DNA of 64,000 bases, taken from the NCBI GenBank assembly GCA_026002875.1, contig BPGE01000001.1:3348001-3412000 (forward strand), written 5' to 3'. This DNA is from Bryobacteraceae bacterium (GTDB taxonomy: Bacteria > Acidobacteriota > Terriglobia > Bryobacterales > Bryobacteraceae). The number at the start of each line of letters is the position of its first letter. Positions within the stretch are counted from its first letter, which is position 1. The notes under the pieces were generated by a model. The model did no database searches. It was given only the letters and a program-made list of their open reading frames with translations, and was not told the origin of the DNA. The translations under genes were made by a program, and so were the position numbers. Shown piece by piece: positions 7,877-17,369 of the stretch.

Positions 7877-9082
7877 ATGCCCGCTGGGAATCCGTTCCCC
7901 ATTCTGGGAACGGCCTATCCGACTGCATCGATCTCTGGCCAGGCGCCGCGCATCTCTTCGATCCTGGTGAAACCGGCCTCCGCCGTATGCAACCTTGATT
8001 GCGAGTACTGCTTCTACCTGGACCGCGAAGCCGACCCTTACAAAGACCTGCCGGCCCGCGTCATGCCGGAAGACGTGCTGGAGCGGCTGGTCGACGGGTT
8101 TCTTTTCTACTCCTATCCGGCATCCGTCTTCGCTTTCCAGGGCGGAGAGCCGACGCTCGCCGGGTTGTCCTTCTTTGAGAAGCTGGTTGCGCTGCAGCAG
8201 AAATATGGCCGAAATGGCCACGTCATTTCGAACTCGATTCAGACGAACGCGATTCTTCTGGATGACGCCTGGTGTGCGTTCCTCCGCCAGTACCAGTTTC
8301 TGACGGGCATTTCCCTGGACGGGCCGGAAGAGGTTCACGACCGCTACCGGTACAACCGCGCAGGCCACGCCACGTGGCGCAAGGTCGTCGAGGCGGTGGA
8401 GCGGATGCAGAAGCATGGGGCTGAATTCAATATCCTGTGCGTGCTGTCGCAGGCGAATGTCGAACGGGCGCGCGAGCTGTACCGCTTCTTCCGGTCGCTG
8501 GGCGCGGAACACCTGCAGTTCATCCCGCTGGCCGAATTTCACGCGGACGGCTCGCCGATGCCGTTCACGATCACGCCGGAACAGTACGGGCGGTTCCTGT
8601 GCGAAATATTCGACGCCTGGTGGCCGGACCGGCGGAAGGTGCGCATCCGCTTTTTCGACAACCTCGCCGAAGCACTTGCGGGCATCAAGCCAGGCTCGTG
8701 CACGATGCACGAGACGTGCGACAGCTACGTCGTCATCGAATACAATGGCGACGTCTATCCGTGCGACTTTTTCGTGGAATCATCGTGGAAGCTGGGCAAC
8801 ATCACGGCGGATTCTTTTCCGGAAATTGCGCGCCGCCAGCGCCGGTATCATTTCGCTCTGAAGAAGACCCTGCCGCATGAAGAGTGCCAGGCATGCGAAT
8901 ATCAGCCGATCTGCCACGGCGGCTGCCCGAAGTTCCGGCACGGAAGGAACCGCCGGTTCGAGGATCTGGATTATTTCTGCAGCGCCTACAAGATGATTTT
9001 TGCGAAAGCGACGGGTCCGTTGCGCCGCGAAGTGGAAAAGATCCTTGGCCAGCGCATGGCGCCCGCGGGCAGCCCCTACTGA
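7877..9082 (+). CDS. Anaerobic sulfatase-maturating enzyme (radical SAM, SPASM)
   Basis: A 401-residue radical SAM enzyme. C38, C42 and C45 (CNLDCEYC) bind the catalytic 4Fe-4S cluster. FQGGEPTLAG and SLDGP follow the pattern of the anSME family, and a C-terminal SPASM region supplies auxiliary-cluster cysteines (GSCTMHETC, YPCDFF, ECQACEYQPICHGGCPK). These enzymes oxidise the active-site Cys or Ser of sulfatases to formylglycine without oxygen. A matching Cys-type sulfatase is encoded at 15732-17270, so a functional pairing is likely. The 3' end overlaps the convergent CBS-domain gene by seven bases. Confidence 0.85.
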   Translation: MPAGNPFPILGTAYPTASISGQAPRISSILVKPASAVCNLDCEYCFYLDREADPYKDLPARVMPEDVLERLVDGFLFYSYPASVFAFQGGEPTLAGLSFFEKLVALQQKYGRNGHVISNSIQTNAILLDDAWCAFLRQYQFLTGISLDGPEEVHDRYRYNRAGHATWRKVVEAVERMQKHGAEFNILCVLSQANVERARELYRFFRSLGAEHLQFIPLAEFHADGSPMPFTITPEQYGRFLCEIFDAWWPDRRKVRIRFFDNLAEALAGIKPGSCTMHETCDSYVVIEYNGDVYPCDFFVESSWKLGNITADSFPEIARRQRRYHFALKKTLPHEECQACEYQPICHGGCPKFRHGRNRRFEDLDYFCSAYKMIFAKATGPLRREVEKILGQRMAPAGSPY

Positions 9083-10449
9083 GCGCCGCCGCCCGCTCCA
9101 TCTTCGGAATGGGCCTTTTCCACCCTGACCCTGACGATGCGGTTGAATTCCATTTCGAGGACCGTGAACCGCCGTTCAGAAGCCTCCACGGAATCGCCCT
9201 CCCGAGGGATGCGGCCGAGCCTGTCCATGAGAAAGCCCGCCAGCGTTTCGTACTCGCCTTCCGCGGGCAATTCAATGCCGTATTGAGTCTCGAGGTCGCG
9301 CAGGAGGATGGTTCCTTCCACCTCGAAGGCCGCCGCCTCCTCGGGCGCACTCTCCCTCCTCAGGTCGAATTCGTCTTCAATTTCGCCGAAGACCTGCTCG
9401 AAGACATCTTCGAGGGAGACGAGCCCGGAGACAGTGCCGAACTCGTCGACAAGGAAGGCCAGGTGCGCGTGTTGCTCGCGGAGATCTTCGAGCAGCAGGT
9501 GCAGCGGCCGGGACTCAGGGACGATGGGCGCCTTGCGGAGGATGCGTTTGAGCGAGAACGGTTCGACGGGACGCCGGCGCAGATTCGACTGGCGCCGCTG
9601 CGCCCACACATCCAGCACGTCTTTGACATGAACGAACCCGACGGGGTTCTCATTCCCTTTCTCGACGACCGCGAGGCGGGAGAATCTGGTTTCGCTGACG
9701 CGCTGGAGGACTTCATCGATATCGGCATCGGCCTCGATGACGGCCATCTGGTTGCGGGGAACCATCACCTCTCGGGCGCTGTATTCACGCAACTCGATCA
9801 GCCGGCGCATGGCTGCTTCCTCGAACTCGCCGATCTGACCGGCAGCGCGGCTCGACTGCAGGACGAATTTCAGTTCTTCGGCCGAGTGGGCGCCGGGGTG
9901 CTGGCCGCTGACGCCGATCAGCCGGGAGACGGCGGCGGACGAGCGTTCCAGCACCCAGGCGAAGGGCTCGACGAGGCGATAGAAGACAAGGAGAGGCGGG
10001 GCGACGATGACGGCGACGCGCTCGGCGCGCTCCATGCCGAGGTTTTTCGGCGCCACTTCGCCGAAGACAACGTGCATGTATGTCATCAGCGCGAACGCCA
10101 GACCGACGCTGGCGACGCTGAGGGCGGCGGAGGTCATCGGCGTCATGGCCGGAGCGAACAGGGCAAGGAAGAGGCGGTGAAGCGTTGCCTCGCCCAACCA
10201 GCCAAGGGCCAGACTGGTGAGCGTCACACCCACCTGAATGACGGAAAGGAGCCGTTCCGGATTGGCCAGCAGAGCGGCAGCAGCCTTGGCTCCGACATGG
10301 CCTTCATCGCAGAGCTGCTGCAGGCGGGAGCGGCGGACGGAAACGAGGGCAATTTCGGCTGCCGCCAGAAACGCATTGGCGCCCACCACCAGCAGCATGA
10401 AGAACAAGCGGTACCCGTAATGTGGCTCGCCTTCCATGGGATTGATCAC
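9076..10449 (-). CDS. CNNM/CorC-type membrane protein with CBS domains (DUF21)
   Basis: A 457-residue protein with an N-terminal DUF21/CNNM membrane domain of about four helices. VFGEVAPKNLG is typical of this family. A CBS pair follows (from REVMVPRNQM to VGFVHVKDVL), then a C-terminal CorC/HlyC transporter-associated domain ending near VRVEKAH. The family is linked to Mg2+/Co2+ efflux, and older annotations call it hemolysin. The start is a GTG at 10449 whose GTGA overlaps the stop codon of the upstream RodZ-like gene, indicating translational coupling. An in-frame ATG four codons later is the alternative. Confidence 0.83.
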   Translation of the reverse strand: MINPMEGEPHYGYRLFFMLLVVGANAFLAAAEIALVSVRRSRLQQLCDEGHVGAKAAAALLANPERLLSVIQVGVTLTSLALGWLGEATLHRLFLALFAPAMTPMTSAALSVASVGLAFALMTYMHVVFGEVAPKNLGMERAERVAVIVAPPLLVFYRLVEPFAWVLERSSAAVSRLIGVSGQHPGAHSAEELKFVLQSSRAAGQIGEFEEAAMRRLIELREYSAREVMVPRNQMAVIEADADIDEVLQRVSETRFSRLAVVEKGNENPVGFVHVKDVLDVWAQRRQSNLRRRPVEPFSLKRILRKAPIVPESRPLHLLLEDLREQHAHLAFLVDEFGTVSGLVSLEDVFEQVFGEIEDEFDLRRESAPEEAAAFEVEGTILLRDLETQYGIELPAEGEYETLAGFLMDRLGRIPREGDSVEASERRFTVLEMEFNRIVRVRVEKAHSEDGAGGGAQ

Positions 10450-11309
10450 GGCGACACGCCGTTCGGCGGCGCCCCTTCCTCAGTGACCGGCTGCGTCCAG
10501 GGCTGGATGACCTCGTAGCGGTCGCTGCGAAACTCGACCGTCCGCACCTGCCCGCGAGGCCCGAAAGGCGGCAGCGGCTGGCCGTTCCACTCCACCGTGA
10601 CGCCGCCTGCATTGCCGATCTTCACGCGCAGGACATCGTCTCCGCCAAACCCCCTGACCTCGCCCGCCCGCATCAGGTCGCCGAACAGGAACTTGCGGCC
10701 CTGCCACACGCCTACCCAACTGAGATCCGAGGCGCGGACGATCACGCGCACGGTTCCGCTGGAGACGACGGGAGGCGTGGGCTGCGGGGAAGATGTCTGA
10801 GCTGTCTGGGGCGCGATGGATCCCGGAGGCGGAGTGGCAGGTGCAGAAGGCTCGGCAGTCTTCCGTGCGGCAGTCTCCGCAACGGCAGGCGCGGATTGCG
10901 AAGCTTTCCACTTTTCCCAGCCGATATAGGCGGCCGTACACAATGCGAGCGCGCCAATCAGTCCGCCCGCCCGCGCAGCCCACCACAGGGCTTCTTCCTT
11001 CCTGCTTCTGACGGCCGTGGGCATCGGCGGCACGTCGATGTGACGGTCCGGCAGGGAGAGTGGCTGCTGCGACTCTTCAGCCAGACTGCGCTCGATTTCA
11101 CTGCGGTAGACGTCCTCCGGCAGATCGAGCAGCTGGGCATACTGACGGATGAAACTCCGGTAAAAAAAACCGCCTGGCAAGGACGCAGTGTCGCCACGCT
11201 CGATCGCCTCGAAGAAGCGCGCGCTGATCCGGGTCCGCTGCGCGAGCTCTTCAATTGTCAGCCCCCGCTTTTCCCGCTCTGCACGCAACCGCTCTCCCAG
11301 CGTAGCCAT
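10446..11309 (-). CDS. rodZ: RodZ-like protein: Xre helix-turn-helix, one TM segment, DUF4115
   Basis: A 287-residue protein in RodZ order. An N-terminal Xre-type helix-turn-helix (residues 1-70, TIEELAQRTRISARFFEAIE) is followed by a cytoplasmic linker, one transmembrane helix near residues 115-135, a Pro/Ala/Ser-rich linker and a C-terminal DUF4115 beta domain. RodZ links MreB to the membrane and helps set cell shape. The start at 11309 (MATLGERLRAERE) matches the family; the open frame is 32 codons longer. A -10-like box, TATCAT preceded by GC, lies at 11331-11336, about 15 bases before the start after allowing for the initiation distance. It is translationally coupled to the downstream CBS-domain gene. 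Confidence 0.72.
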   Translation of the reverse strand: MATLGERLRAEREKRGLTIEELAQRTRISARFFEAIERGDTASLPGGFFYRSFIRQYAQLLDLPEDVYRSEIERSLAEESQQPLSLPDRHIDVPPMPTAVRSRKEEALWWAARAGGLIGALALCTAAYIGWEKWKASQSAPAVAETAARKTAEPSAPATPPPGSIAPQTAQTSSPQPTPPVVSSGTVRVIVRASDLSWVGVWQGRKFLFGDLMRAGEVRGFGGDDVLRVKIGNAGGVTVEWNGQPLPPFGPRGQVRTVEFRSDRYEVIQPWTQPVTEEGAPPNGVSP

Positions 11310-11422
11310 GGCCTGCCAGCAACAAGCGTTATGATAGCGCAACGTTCCCGCGGAAGATCCGGACAAGAGCGGCAGCCTGCGGACGGCCCTCCGGCTCTGT
11401 TCCAATGGCAGGGAGAGCCCTT

Positions 11423-12082
11423 ATGCTGTCTTTCGACCTTGACGCCGTTGAAGCGCGCGTTCTGGGATCCCTGTCTGAGAAGGATCTCGCGACGCCGGAG
11501 TACTACCCGCTCTCTCTGCACGCCCTGACCGCCGCCTGCAACCAGAAGACGAACCGCCACCCGGTGGTTCAGTACGAGGAAGCGGACGTTTTGGCTGCGC
11601 TGGGCCTTCTGGAACAGAAAGGCTGGGTTTTGTCTGTCCATGAGCAAGGCAGCCGGGTCACGAAGTACCGCCACCGGCTGGTCGAACAGCTGGCCCTGCG
11701 GAGGAACGAACAGGCGGTGCTGACCCTTCTCCTGCTGCGCGGGCCGCAGACCGCCGGCGAGCTTCGCACGCGCGCCGAGCGGCTCTACGATTTTCCAGAC
11801 CTCGACTCGGTGCTGAACGTGCTGCGGCGGCTGGCCGAGCGCGAGCCGCAGCCTCTGGTCCTGCAACTGGAACGCCTGCCGGGGATGAAGGAGAACCGCT
11901 GGGCGCATCTTCTCTCGGGGGAGCCTGTTCAGAGCGGTGCGGAGGAAAGGCAGCACTCCGGAGCTGGACGTCTGGAAGAGCTCACCGCCCGAGTCGCGGA
12001 GCTCGAGCAACAGGTGAACAGGCAGGCGGAACGGCTGGCGCGGCTGGAAGAGGAACTGCGGCGGCTGGCAGCCGGTTGCTGA
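11423..12082 (+). CDS. yceH: YceH family protein (DUF480)
   Basis: A 219-residue protein with two winged-helix units typical of DUF480/YceH. The conserved opening (ARVLGSLSEKDLATPEYYPLSL, broken here as ARVLGSLSEK then YYPLSL), NQKTNRHPVV, and VLTLLLLRGPQTAGELRTR are all present. A C-terminal coiled coil of about 45 residues (EELTARVAELEQQVNRQ) ends the protein, as in other members. The cellular role of the family is not settled. The ATG at 11423 is preferred because GGGAG lies just upstream; an ATG at 11405 is also in frame. Confidence 0.83.
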   Translation: MLSFDLDAVEARVLGSLSEKDLATPEYYPLSLHALTAACNQKTNRHPVVQYEEADVLAALGLLEQKGWVLSVHEQGSRVTKYRHRLVEQLALRRNEQAVLTLLLLRGPQTAGELRTRAERLYDFPDLDSVLNVLRRLAEREPQPLVLQLERLPGMKENRWAHLLSGEPVQSGAEERQHSGAGRLEELTARVAELEQQVNRQAERLARLEEELRRLAAGC

Positions 12083-12088
12083 AAGATC

Positions 12089-13093
12089 TCAGCGGCGGGC
12101 GTGATAGCGGACACGCACGGTGACTGCCACCTTGTCTGCGGGCTGAATCTCGGGCAGCGGCTGCCAGCCGGGCAGCTGGTCGAGGAGCGCCATTGCCAGC
12201 CGGTCGAGCGCGGGGTTGCCGGACGGCGACGAGACGGCACGGCGGACGATCCTTCCGATGCGATCGATTTCCACGCGGAGAACTGCCATCCCCGGCGATC
12301 CGGCGTCCCGTCTGTCGGGAATCGCCAGGAAGCTGGCGCGCCGGAGACGGGTAACGAAGACCCGCAGCCAATCCTCCATCTCGGGCCCGGCCGCGGCGTC
12401 GGTTTCCATCTCCGCCTCAAGCCCCACTCTGGATGGAGATTCGGCCAGTCTCAATCCCTCGTTGGCCCCACCGCCTGGAACCGCGGCATCGCCGACGCGG
12501 ATCCGCACGGCGGCCTGTTTGCCGCTCCGCGTGCGGGTGTTGCTGGGGGGCACCAGATCGAAGGGAGTCGCTACGCCGGCCCCCGCTCTCTGAGGAAGAC
12601 TGCCTGAAGGGAGCGCCCCCCCGCTGCCGCCCATCGGGACGGAGAGGACGGATGCGCTGGTCTCGCTCGAGACGCGGCGTTCCTCCTCGGTGTTGCGCGC
12701 GCCGAGCCTTCCTTCCGGGACGGCTTGCGCCGCACGCATGCGCCGCAGGTCTGGCGCGTAGAGCTTCTCTTGCGGAACCAGAGCGGAGAGCGGGATCAGG
12801 CGTTCGCGGCCGCGGAGTGCGCCGCGTTCTCCGATTTCGAACAGCGGAGAAGCCAGCATGACGGCCTGCCCGAATTGATAGCCGTAGCCGAAGCGCTGAT
12901 GATGCTCGATTACAATGACTCCGGTTTGCACGACCCAGGCCAAGAACGCGGTGTGCGCCGCCAGGGAAAACAGGTGCGAACCCCACCACAGCCCCTGCTG
13001 GCGCTGCTGCAACTGCTCAACAGAAGCCAGAAGAGGCGCCCCCCGCACCGCCGCGGGCGTTTCCGCTGCCGTGGCCTGGGCAGAGCGCCTCAT
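12089..13093 (-). CDS. TonB-like energy-transducer family protein
   Basis: A 334-residue protein with a short cytoplasmic N-terminus, one transmembrane helix (LFSLAAHTAFLAWVVQTGVIV), a long low-complexity periplasmic stretch rich in Gly, Ser, Pro and Arg, and a C-terminal TonB-like domain (AVLRVEIDRIGRI, then LDQLPGWQPLPEIQP). TonB proteins pass proton-motive energy to outer-membrane receptors. No ExbB or ExbD gene is nearby. The ATG at 13093 has GAGG at good spacing. A TTG at 13105 overlapping the stop of the upstream TPR gene is the alternative. It lies directly downstream of that gene on the same strand and is probably co-transcribed with it. Confidence 0.72.
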   Translation of the reverse strand: MRRSAQATAAETPAAVRGAPLLASVEQLQQRQQGLWWGSHLFSLAAHTAFLAWVVQTGVIVIEHHQRFGYGYQFGQAVMLASPLFEIGERGALRGRERLIPLSALVPQEKLYAPDLRRMRAAQAVPEGRLGARNTEEERRVSSETSASVLSVPMGGSGGALPSGSLPQRAGAGVATPFDLVPPSNTRTRSGKQAAVRIRVGDAAVPGGGANEGLRLAESPSRVGLEAEMETDAAAGPEMEDWLRVFVTRLRRASFLAIPDRRDAGSPGMAVLRVEIDRIGRIVRRAVSSPSGNPALDRLAMALLDQLPGWQPLPEIQPADKVAVTVRVRYHARR

Positions 13094-13101
13094 GAGAATC
13101 C

Positions 13102-15462
13102 TCAACTTGCCTGCGCGAGCAATTCGCGGACTTTCTTCTCGATATCGGCCGGGGGCTTGTTCTCCAGAGCCGCCTGCAGTTCCGCTCGGGCCCGCGTCCT
13201 GTCTCCTTTCCTTAATAACGCCGCACCGTAGTGGTAACGGAACGCGGGCTCATCAGGGTATTTCTTGACCAGCCCCTGGAAAATCTGCATGGCGGAATCG
13301 AGATCGTTTTTCTTGAGGAAAATCCACCCAACAGTATCGGCGATGTATTGCTGCTGCGGCAGCCTCTGCAGGGCCATCTGCGCCAACCTCAAGGCTTCGT
13401 CGAGATCGCCGCCGTGCTCGCTGAGCAGGTAGGCGAGGTTGTTCATGGCGATGGGCGTGTTCGGATTCAGTTCCAGAGCCTTGCGGTAGGCGGCGATGGC
13501 CTCCTGGTACCGGCCTGACACCTCGTACGCGTACGCGAGCCGGAGGGTAGCCTCCAGGCTGGATGGCGTGATCTGCAGCGCACGCTGGAACGCGAGGATC
13601 GCTCTGGGAAGGTCGCCGTTGAACTGATGGGCCTGGCCGAGCAGCAGATAGAGGTAGTCCCAATTCTGATCCCGCTCTGCGAGACGGATCAGCTCCCGCA
13701 CGGCAAGAGGATAGTCCGCCACGCGCAGAGCGGTGCGGGCCACAAGCAGCCGCACGCGCGCGTCTTCCGGGTTCTTCGCCAGCTCTGCCTGAGCCAGCGC
13801 CAGCGCTTCCTTCTCCCGCTTCTGCGCCAGCTCCACCTCGACGCGGCCCGTCAGCGCCCGCACGTCTTTCGTCTTCTCGTAGAGTTCCCGCAGGCGGGCA
13901 TCGGCCTGCGCGTAGCGGCGCTCAGCGAGATCGAGAAACGCCATTTGCAGCTGGGCTTCCCGGTAATTGGGGAATTCCTTGAGCAATTCGGCCAGAATTT
14001 TCTTTGACTCGCTGTAATTGCCCAGTCCCGTGTACGCGGCGGCCCGGAAATACCGTCCTTCGGGGTGCCGTGGATTGATGGTCAGCACGTCGGCGGCGGT
14101 CTGCTGGAGTTCGCGCCACTGTTCACGGTCCATGGCGATCTGCGCCAGCGCGAGGCGGGGCTCCAGAAAATTGCGTTGCATGCGCGCTGCCTCGAGAAAA
14201 GCGGTCCGGGCCTCGTCGATCTTCCGGTTGGCCAGCAGGGCGAGGCCAAGGTTAAAACGGATGACGGGATTGGCGGGAACGTCTTTCGCGAGCTGCTGGA
14301 ACTCTTTCAGAGCTGCCGCGGCATCCTTGTCGAGGATCAGGAGAGCGCGCCGGGCGCGGCTTTCCGGATCTTTGGGCGCGTCCTCGAGCACGTCAGCATA
14401 CGCCTTCTCCGCCTCGTCGCGCTTGCCTTCCAGAAGCAGCAGGCTGGCGAGCCGTTTTCTGTATTCAGTGCGCCGCGCTGCGTCTTTTTCTGATTCTTTC
14501 AGGCCCTCTTCATAATGAGCCCGAGCCTCGGCGATGCGGCCGATGCTACGGTAGAAATCGCCAGCAATCATGCGGCCGTTTTCGATACCCGCACCAGGCT
14601 GCGTGAGCGGCGCGAGGGCGTTCTGCATCTCCTGAACCTTCTGCATCCGGAAGAAATGGTTGGCCAGCATCAGGCGCCCCAGGGGATCTTTCGGGTTCCG
14701 CGCGATTCGATCCCGGCATATCGCCTCTGCATCGGCAATGCGGCGCTGGCGCATACACAGGTTGTAGAGGGCATCCCATGCCGGGCCAAGCGCCGGATCC
14801 TTTTCCAGCGACTGCCGCAGCAGCGGCTCCGACTCCTGCGCCTGGCCGAGCCCGAGCAAAGTGATTCCGGCACTCGCGAGGGCCAGCGCAGAATCGGGTT
14901 TGTTTTTCCTGGCTTTTTCAAACCACTCCAGAGCTTCCTTCGGCTTTCGTTCGAGCAGAGCGATCTGACCGGCCAGCATCTGCCCTTCAAACGAATCAGG
15001 TTTCCTTTTTAGGAGGCTGGCGGCAATATCGTGCGCCTGACGCAGAGGGAAGTCCTCGATCGCTCCGTGCTGCAGATAAGCCATAATGTGGAGTCCTGCC
15101 AGCCGCACCTTCACATCTTCGTGCTCCGGCATCAATGCCATAGCCTGCCGCAACGCCTGGAGCGCGCGGGTCAGATCGCCGCCTATTTCCAGATCGCACA
15201 GTGCGAGGCGGTAGTAGGGTTCGCCCCAGTCCGGACTCTTTTGAATCGCCTTGCGGAAGGCAATGGCGGCTTCACTGTACTTTTTCTGCCCGAACAATTC
15301 CATGCCCTGGCGGTGGTAGCGTTCTGCAACCATCCGCTTGGCCGGAGAGCAACCTGAAGAAAAGACGACAGCCGCCAGAATCCAGGCCAAAGCCAGCGGG
15401 AAACCGCCACGGAGCCGGATGCCCCTTCCGCTCGGCTCCTGGGAGGCTGAAAAAAGCACCAT
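13102..15462 (-). CDS. Large TPR repeat protein, exported, possible lipoprotein
   Basis: A 786-residue protein made almost entirely of tetratricopeptide repeats, about twenty units with the W/L/A-G-A-P spacing; examples are YSEAAIAFRKAIQKSPDWGEPYY and YQEAIAAYRKALELNPNTPIAMNN, each shortened here to the core. The N-terminus has a hydrophobic segment (LALAWILAAVVFSSGC) with a cysteine in a lipobox-like position, although the -3 residue is Ser rather than Leu. An envelope protein-interaction scaffold is likely; the partner is unknown. The start at 15462 is chosen because it gives a compact leader; the frame is open 47 codons further. The stop is followed at once by the TonB-like gene. Confidence 0.75.
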   Translation of the reverse strand: MVLFSASQEPSGRGIRLRGGFPLALAWILAAVVFSSGCSPAKRMVAERYHRQGMELFGQKKYSEAAIAFRKAIQKSPDWGEPYYRLALCDLEIGGDLTRALQALRQAMALMPEHEDVKVRLAGLHIMAYLQHGAIEDFPLRQAHDIAASLLKRKPDSFEGQMLAGQIALLERKPKEALEWFEKARKNKPDSALALASAGITLLGLGQAQESEPLLRQSLEKDPALGPAWDALYNLCMRQRRIADAEAICRDRIARNPKDPLGRLMLANHFFRMQKVQEMQNALAPLTQPGAGIENGRMIAGDFYRSIGRIAEARAHYEEGLKESEKDAARRTEYRKRLASLLLLEGKRDEAEKAYADVLEDAPKDPESRARRALLILDKDAAAALKEFQQLAKDVPANPVIRFNLGLALLANRKIDEARTAFLEAARMQRNFLEPRLALAQIAMDREQWRELQQTAADVLTINPRHPEGRYFRAAAYTGLGNYSESKKILAELLKEFPNYREAQLQMAFLDLAERRYAQADARLRELYEKTKDVRALTGRVEVELAQKREKEALALAQAELAKNPEDARVRLLVARTALRVADYPLAVRELIRLAERDQNWDYLYLLLGQAHQFNGDLPRAILAFQRALQITPSSLEATLRLAYAYEVSGRYQEAIAAYRKALELNPNTPIAMNNLAYLLSEHGGDLDEALRLAQMALQRLPQQQYIADTVGWIFLKKNDLDSAMQIFQGLVKKYPDEPAFRYHYGAALLRKGDRTRARAELQAALENKPPADIEKKVRELLAQAS

Positions 15463-15731
15463 ACAGGAAACCCCCAGCAATTCAACATCCGCCTTGCCGC
15501 CTGCGCTTCCGGAAGCCGGCGGACAAGCCGCAATGATCTTCAGAGCGCCGCGATGTGCGGCCCGTGCGGCGGGAACCGCTGCACTCCTGCCGCGGGGGCG
15601 CAAAAGACGGCTTACTCAAATCGTAAGACAGAATCCGGCGATTCGGCACCCACCAGAAGGGGTTCCTGGTACCAGTCCCCGGCCCGGCGATTGCAGGCTC
15701 CGGTTCTGTCAGCCGCCGGATTGGGACCGGT

Positions 15732-17270
15732 TCAGGGCCGCGTGCGGGCGGCGGAGCGGATCTGCGCGAGCTGCTGCGCCATGGAACGCACCCGCGCGGG
15801 ATGATGCGAGGCCAGATTGATGCGTTCGCCGGGGTCTCGGGCGAGGTCATAGAGCTGCGGCCCGGGATCATTGCCGAGTTCGGTGTTGGTGTTTGTATTG
15901 ATCTTCGGCCCTTTGCCTGGAGCCACGTATTTCCAGCGTCCGGCGATGAGGGCGAGAGAACCGGCATGTTCCACCAGGTATTCACGGCCCCGTTTCGCCT
16001 CGCCGAGCAGCGCGGGCAGGATGTCGATGCTGTCGGGTGCGGCCTCGGCTTCGAGTCTGGCTCCGGCCAGCGAAGCCAGAGAGGCGAACAGGTCGATCTG
16101 GCTGACCAGAGCCGCGGATTCCGAGCCAGGCCGGACCCGTTCCGGCCAGCGCACGAAGAACGGCACGCGGGTGCCGCCCTCGAAGTTGCTGTACTTGCCG
16201 CCGCGCCAGGGCCCGGCCGGGCGATGATCCCCGAGCCTCTCCGCGGCCTCATCCTGGTATCCGTCGTCGACCACCGGCCCGTTGTCACTGGTAAAGATGA
16301 CGATCGTGTTGCGCGCCAGCCCGTGCCGGTCGAGCGCGTTCAGAATTTCGCCCACGCACCAGTCGAGCTGCAGGATGACGTCCCCGCGCGGCCCCATGCC
16401 GGAGCGGCCTGCAAAGCGGGGATGCGGGGCGCGCGGGACGTGGATGTCGTGGGTTGAGAAATAGAGGAAAAACGGCTCGCTCCGGTGTTTCTCCATGAAC
16501 GCGAGGGCCCTGGCGGTGATCGTGTCCGCCATGTCCTCGTCCCTCCAAAGGGCCGCACGGCCGCCGGTCATGTAGCCAATGCGGCTGATCCCGTTTACGA
16601 TGGCCATATCGTGGCCGTGGCTGGGGTGCAGCTTCAGCAGATGCGGGTGCGTGCGGCCGAGCGGCTCGCCGGGGAAAGGCTCTTTAAAGCTGACGCGGAT
16701 TGGGTCGGACGGATCGAGACCGGCGACACGATGATTTTCGACATACACGCAGGGAACACGGTCGCCGGTGGCGGGGATGATGAATGCAGAATCGAAGCCG
16801 ATTTCGAGCGGACCGGGACGGATCTCGCCGTTCCAGTCGAGCTCGCCGCTGCCGAGACCGAGATGCCACTTGCCCACGACACCGGTACGGTAGCCGCGCT
16901 GGCGGAGCATGGCCGGCAGGGTGGGCCGGCCGGGCTCGATGATGAGACGCGCATCGCCCGGCAGCACGCCCGTGCCCGGCCTGCGCCAGGCGTATTCGCC
17001 CGTGAGCAGCGCGTAGCGCGAGGGCGTGCAGGTGGCAGAGGGCGAGTGAGCATGCGTGAAGCGCACGCCTTCGCGGGCGATGCGGTCGATGTTGGGCGTG
17101 CGGATGCGGCGGGCGCCGTTGGCGCTGACGTCGCCATAGCCGAGATCGTCTGCGTAAATGAGCACGATGTTCGGAAGGCGCTGTTGCGCCGTCTGGACGG
17201 CGAGAGGAGCGCCGGCCAACGCGCCCAGAAAGCGGCGGCGATCCGGCGGCAGGAAGAGCGAAGAACGCAT
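15732..17270 (-). CDS. Exported Cys-type sulfatase (arylsulfatase family)
   Basis: A 512-residue sulfatase of the alkaline phosphatase superfamily. The formylglycine motif is C81-T-P-S-R, so it is of the Cys type that anaerobic maturases can modify. Metal ligands are visible in YADDLGYGD and in the later FTSDNGP segment. The N-terminus has a Tat-type leader, DRRRFLGALAG. Natural substrates are sulfated esters, often algal or animal polysaccharides. The maturase encoded at 7877-9082 probably activates it. The ATG at 17270 is preferred over a GTG at 17276 because the -10-like box at 17280-17285 would start the transcript three bases before the ATG and after the GTG. Confidence 0.87.
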   Translation of the reverse strand: MRSSLFLPPDRRRFLGALAGAPLAVQTAQQRLPNIVLIYADDLGYGDVSANGARRIRTPNIDRIAREGVRFTHAHSPSATCTPSRYALLTGEYAWRRPGTGVLPGDARLIIEPGRPTLPAMLRQRGYRTGVVGKWHLGLGSGELDWNGEIRPGPLEIGFDSAFIIPATGDRVPCVYVENHRVAGLDPSDPIRVSFKEPFPGEPLGRTHPHLLKLHPSHGHDMAIVNGISRIGYMTGGRAALWRDEDMADTITARALAFMEKHRSEPFFLYFSTHDIHVPRAPHPRFAGRSGMGPRGDVILQLDWCVGEILNALDRHGLARNTIVIFTSDNGPVVDDGYQDEAAERLGDHRPAGPWRGGKYSNFEGGTRVPFFVRWPERVRPGSESAALVSQIDLFASLASLAGARLEAEAAPDSIDILPALLGEAKRGREYLVEHAGSLALIAGRWKYVAPGKGPKINTNTNTELGNDPGPQLYDLARDPGERINLASHHPARVRSMAQQLAQIRSAARTRP

Positions 17271-17279
17271 TTCCACAGC

Positions 17280-17285
17280 AGCATA
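17280..17285 (-). promoter_or_regulatory. -10-like box TATGCT close to the sulfatase start
   Basis: Reading leftwards, TATGCT is followed by nine bases and then ATG at 17270. The predicted leader is three nucleotides with no Shine-Dalgarno sequence. The divergent metallophosphoesterase gene starts 99 bases away with its own box, TACAAT, at 17354-17359. Confidence 0.45.
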
Positions 17286-17369
17286 CCCCGGGCGAGGACT
17301 GCACGGGAAGCCTTGTTTACCGCATTTTCACGCAGGAACCGCATTGCTCTGGCTACAATCGGTAGTGTC

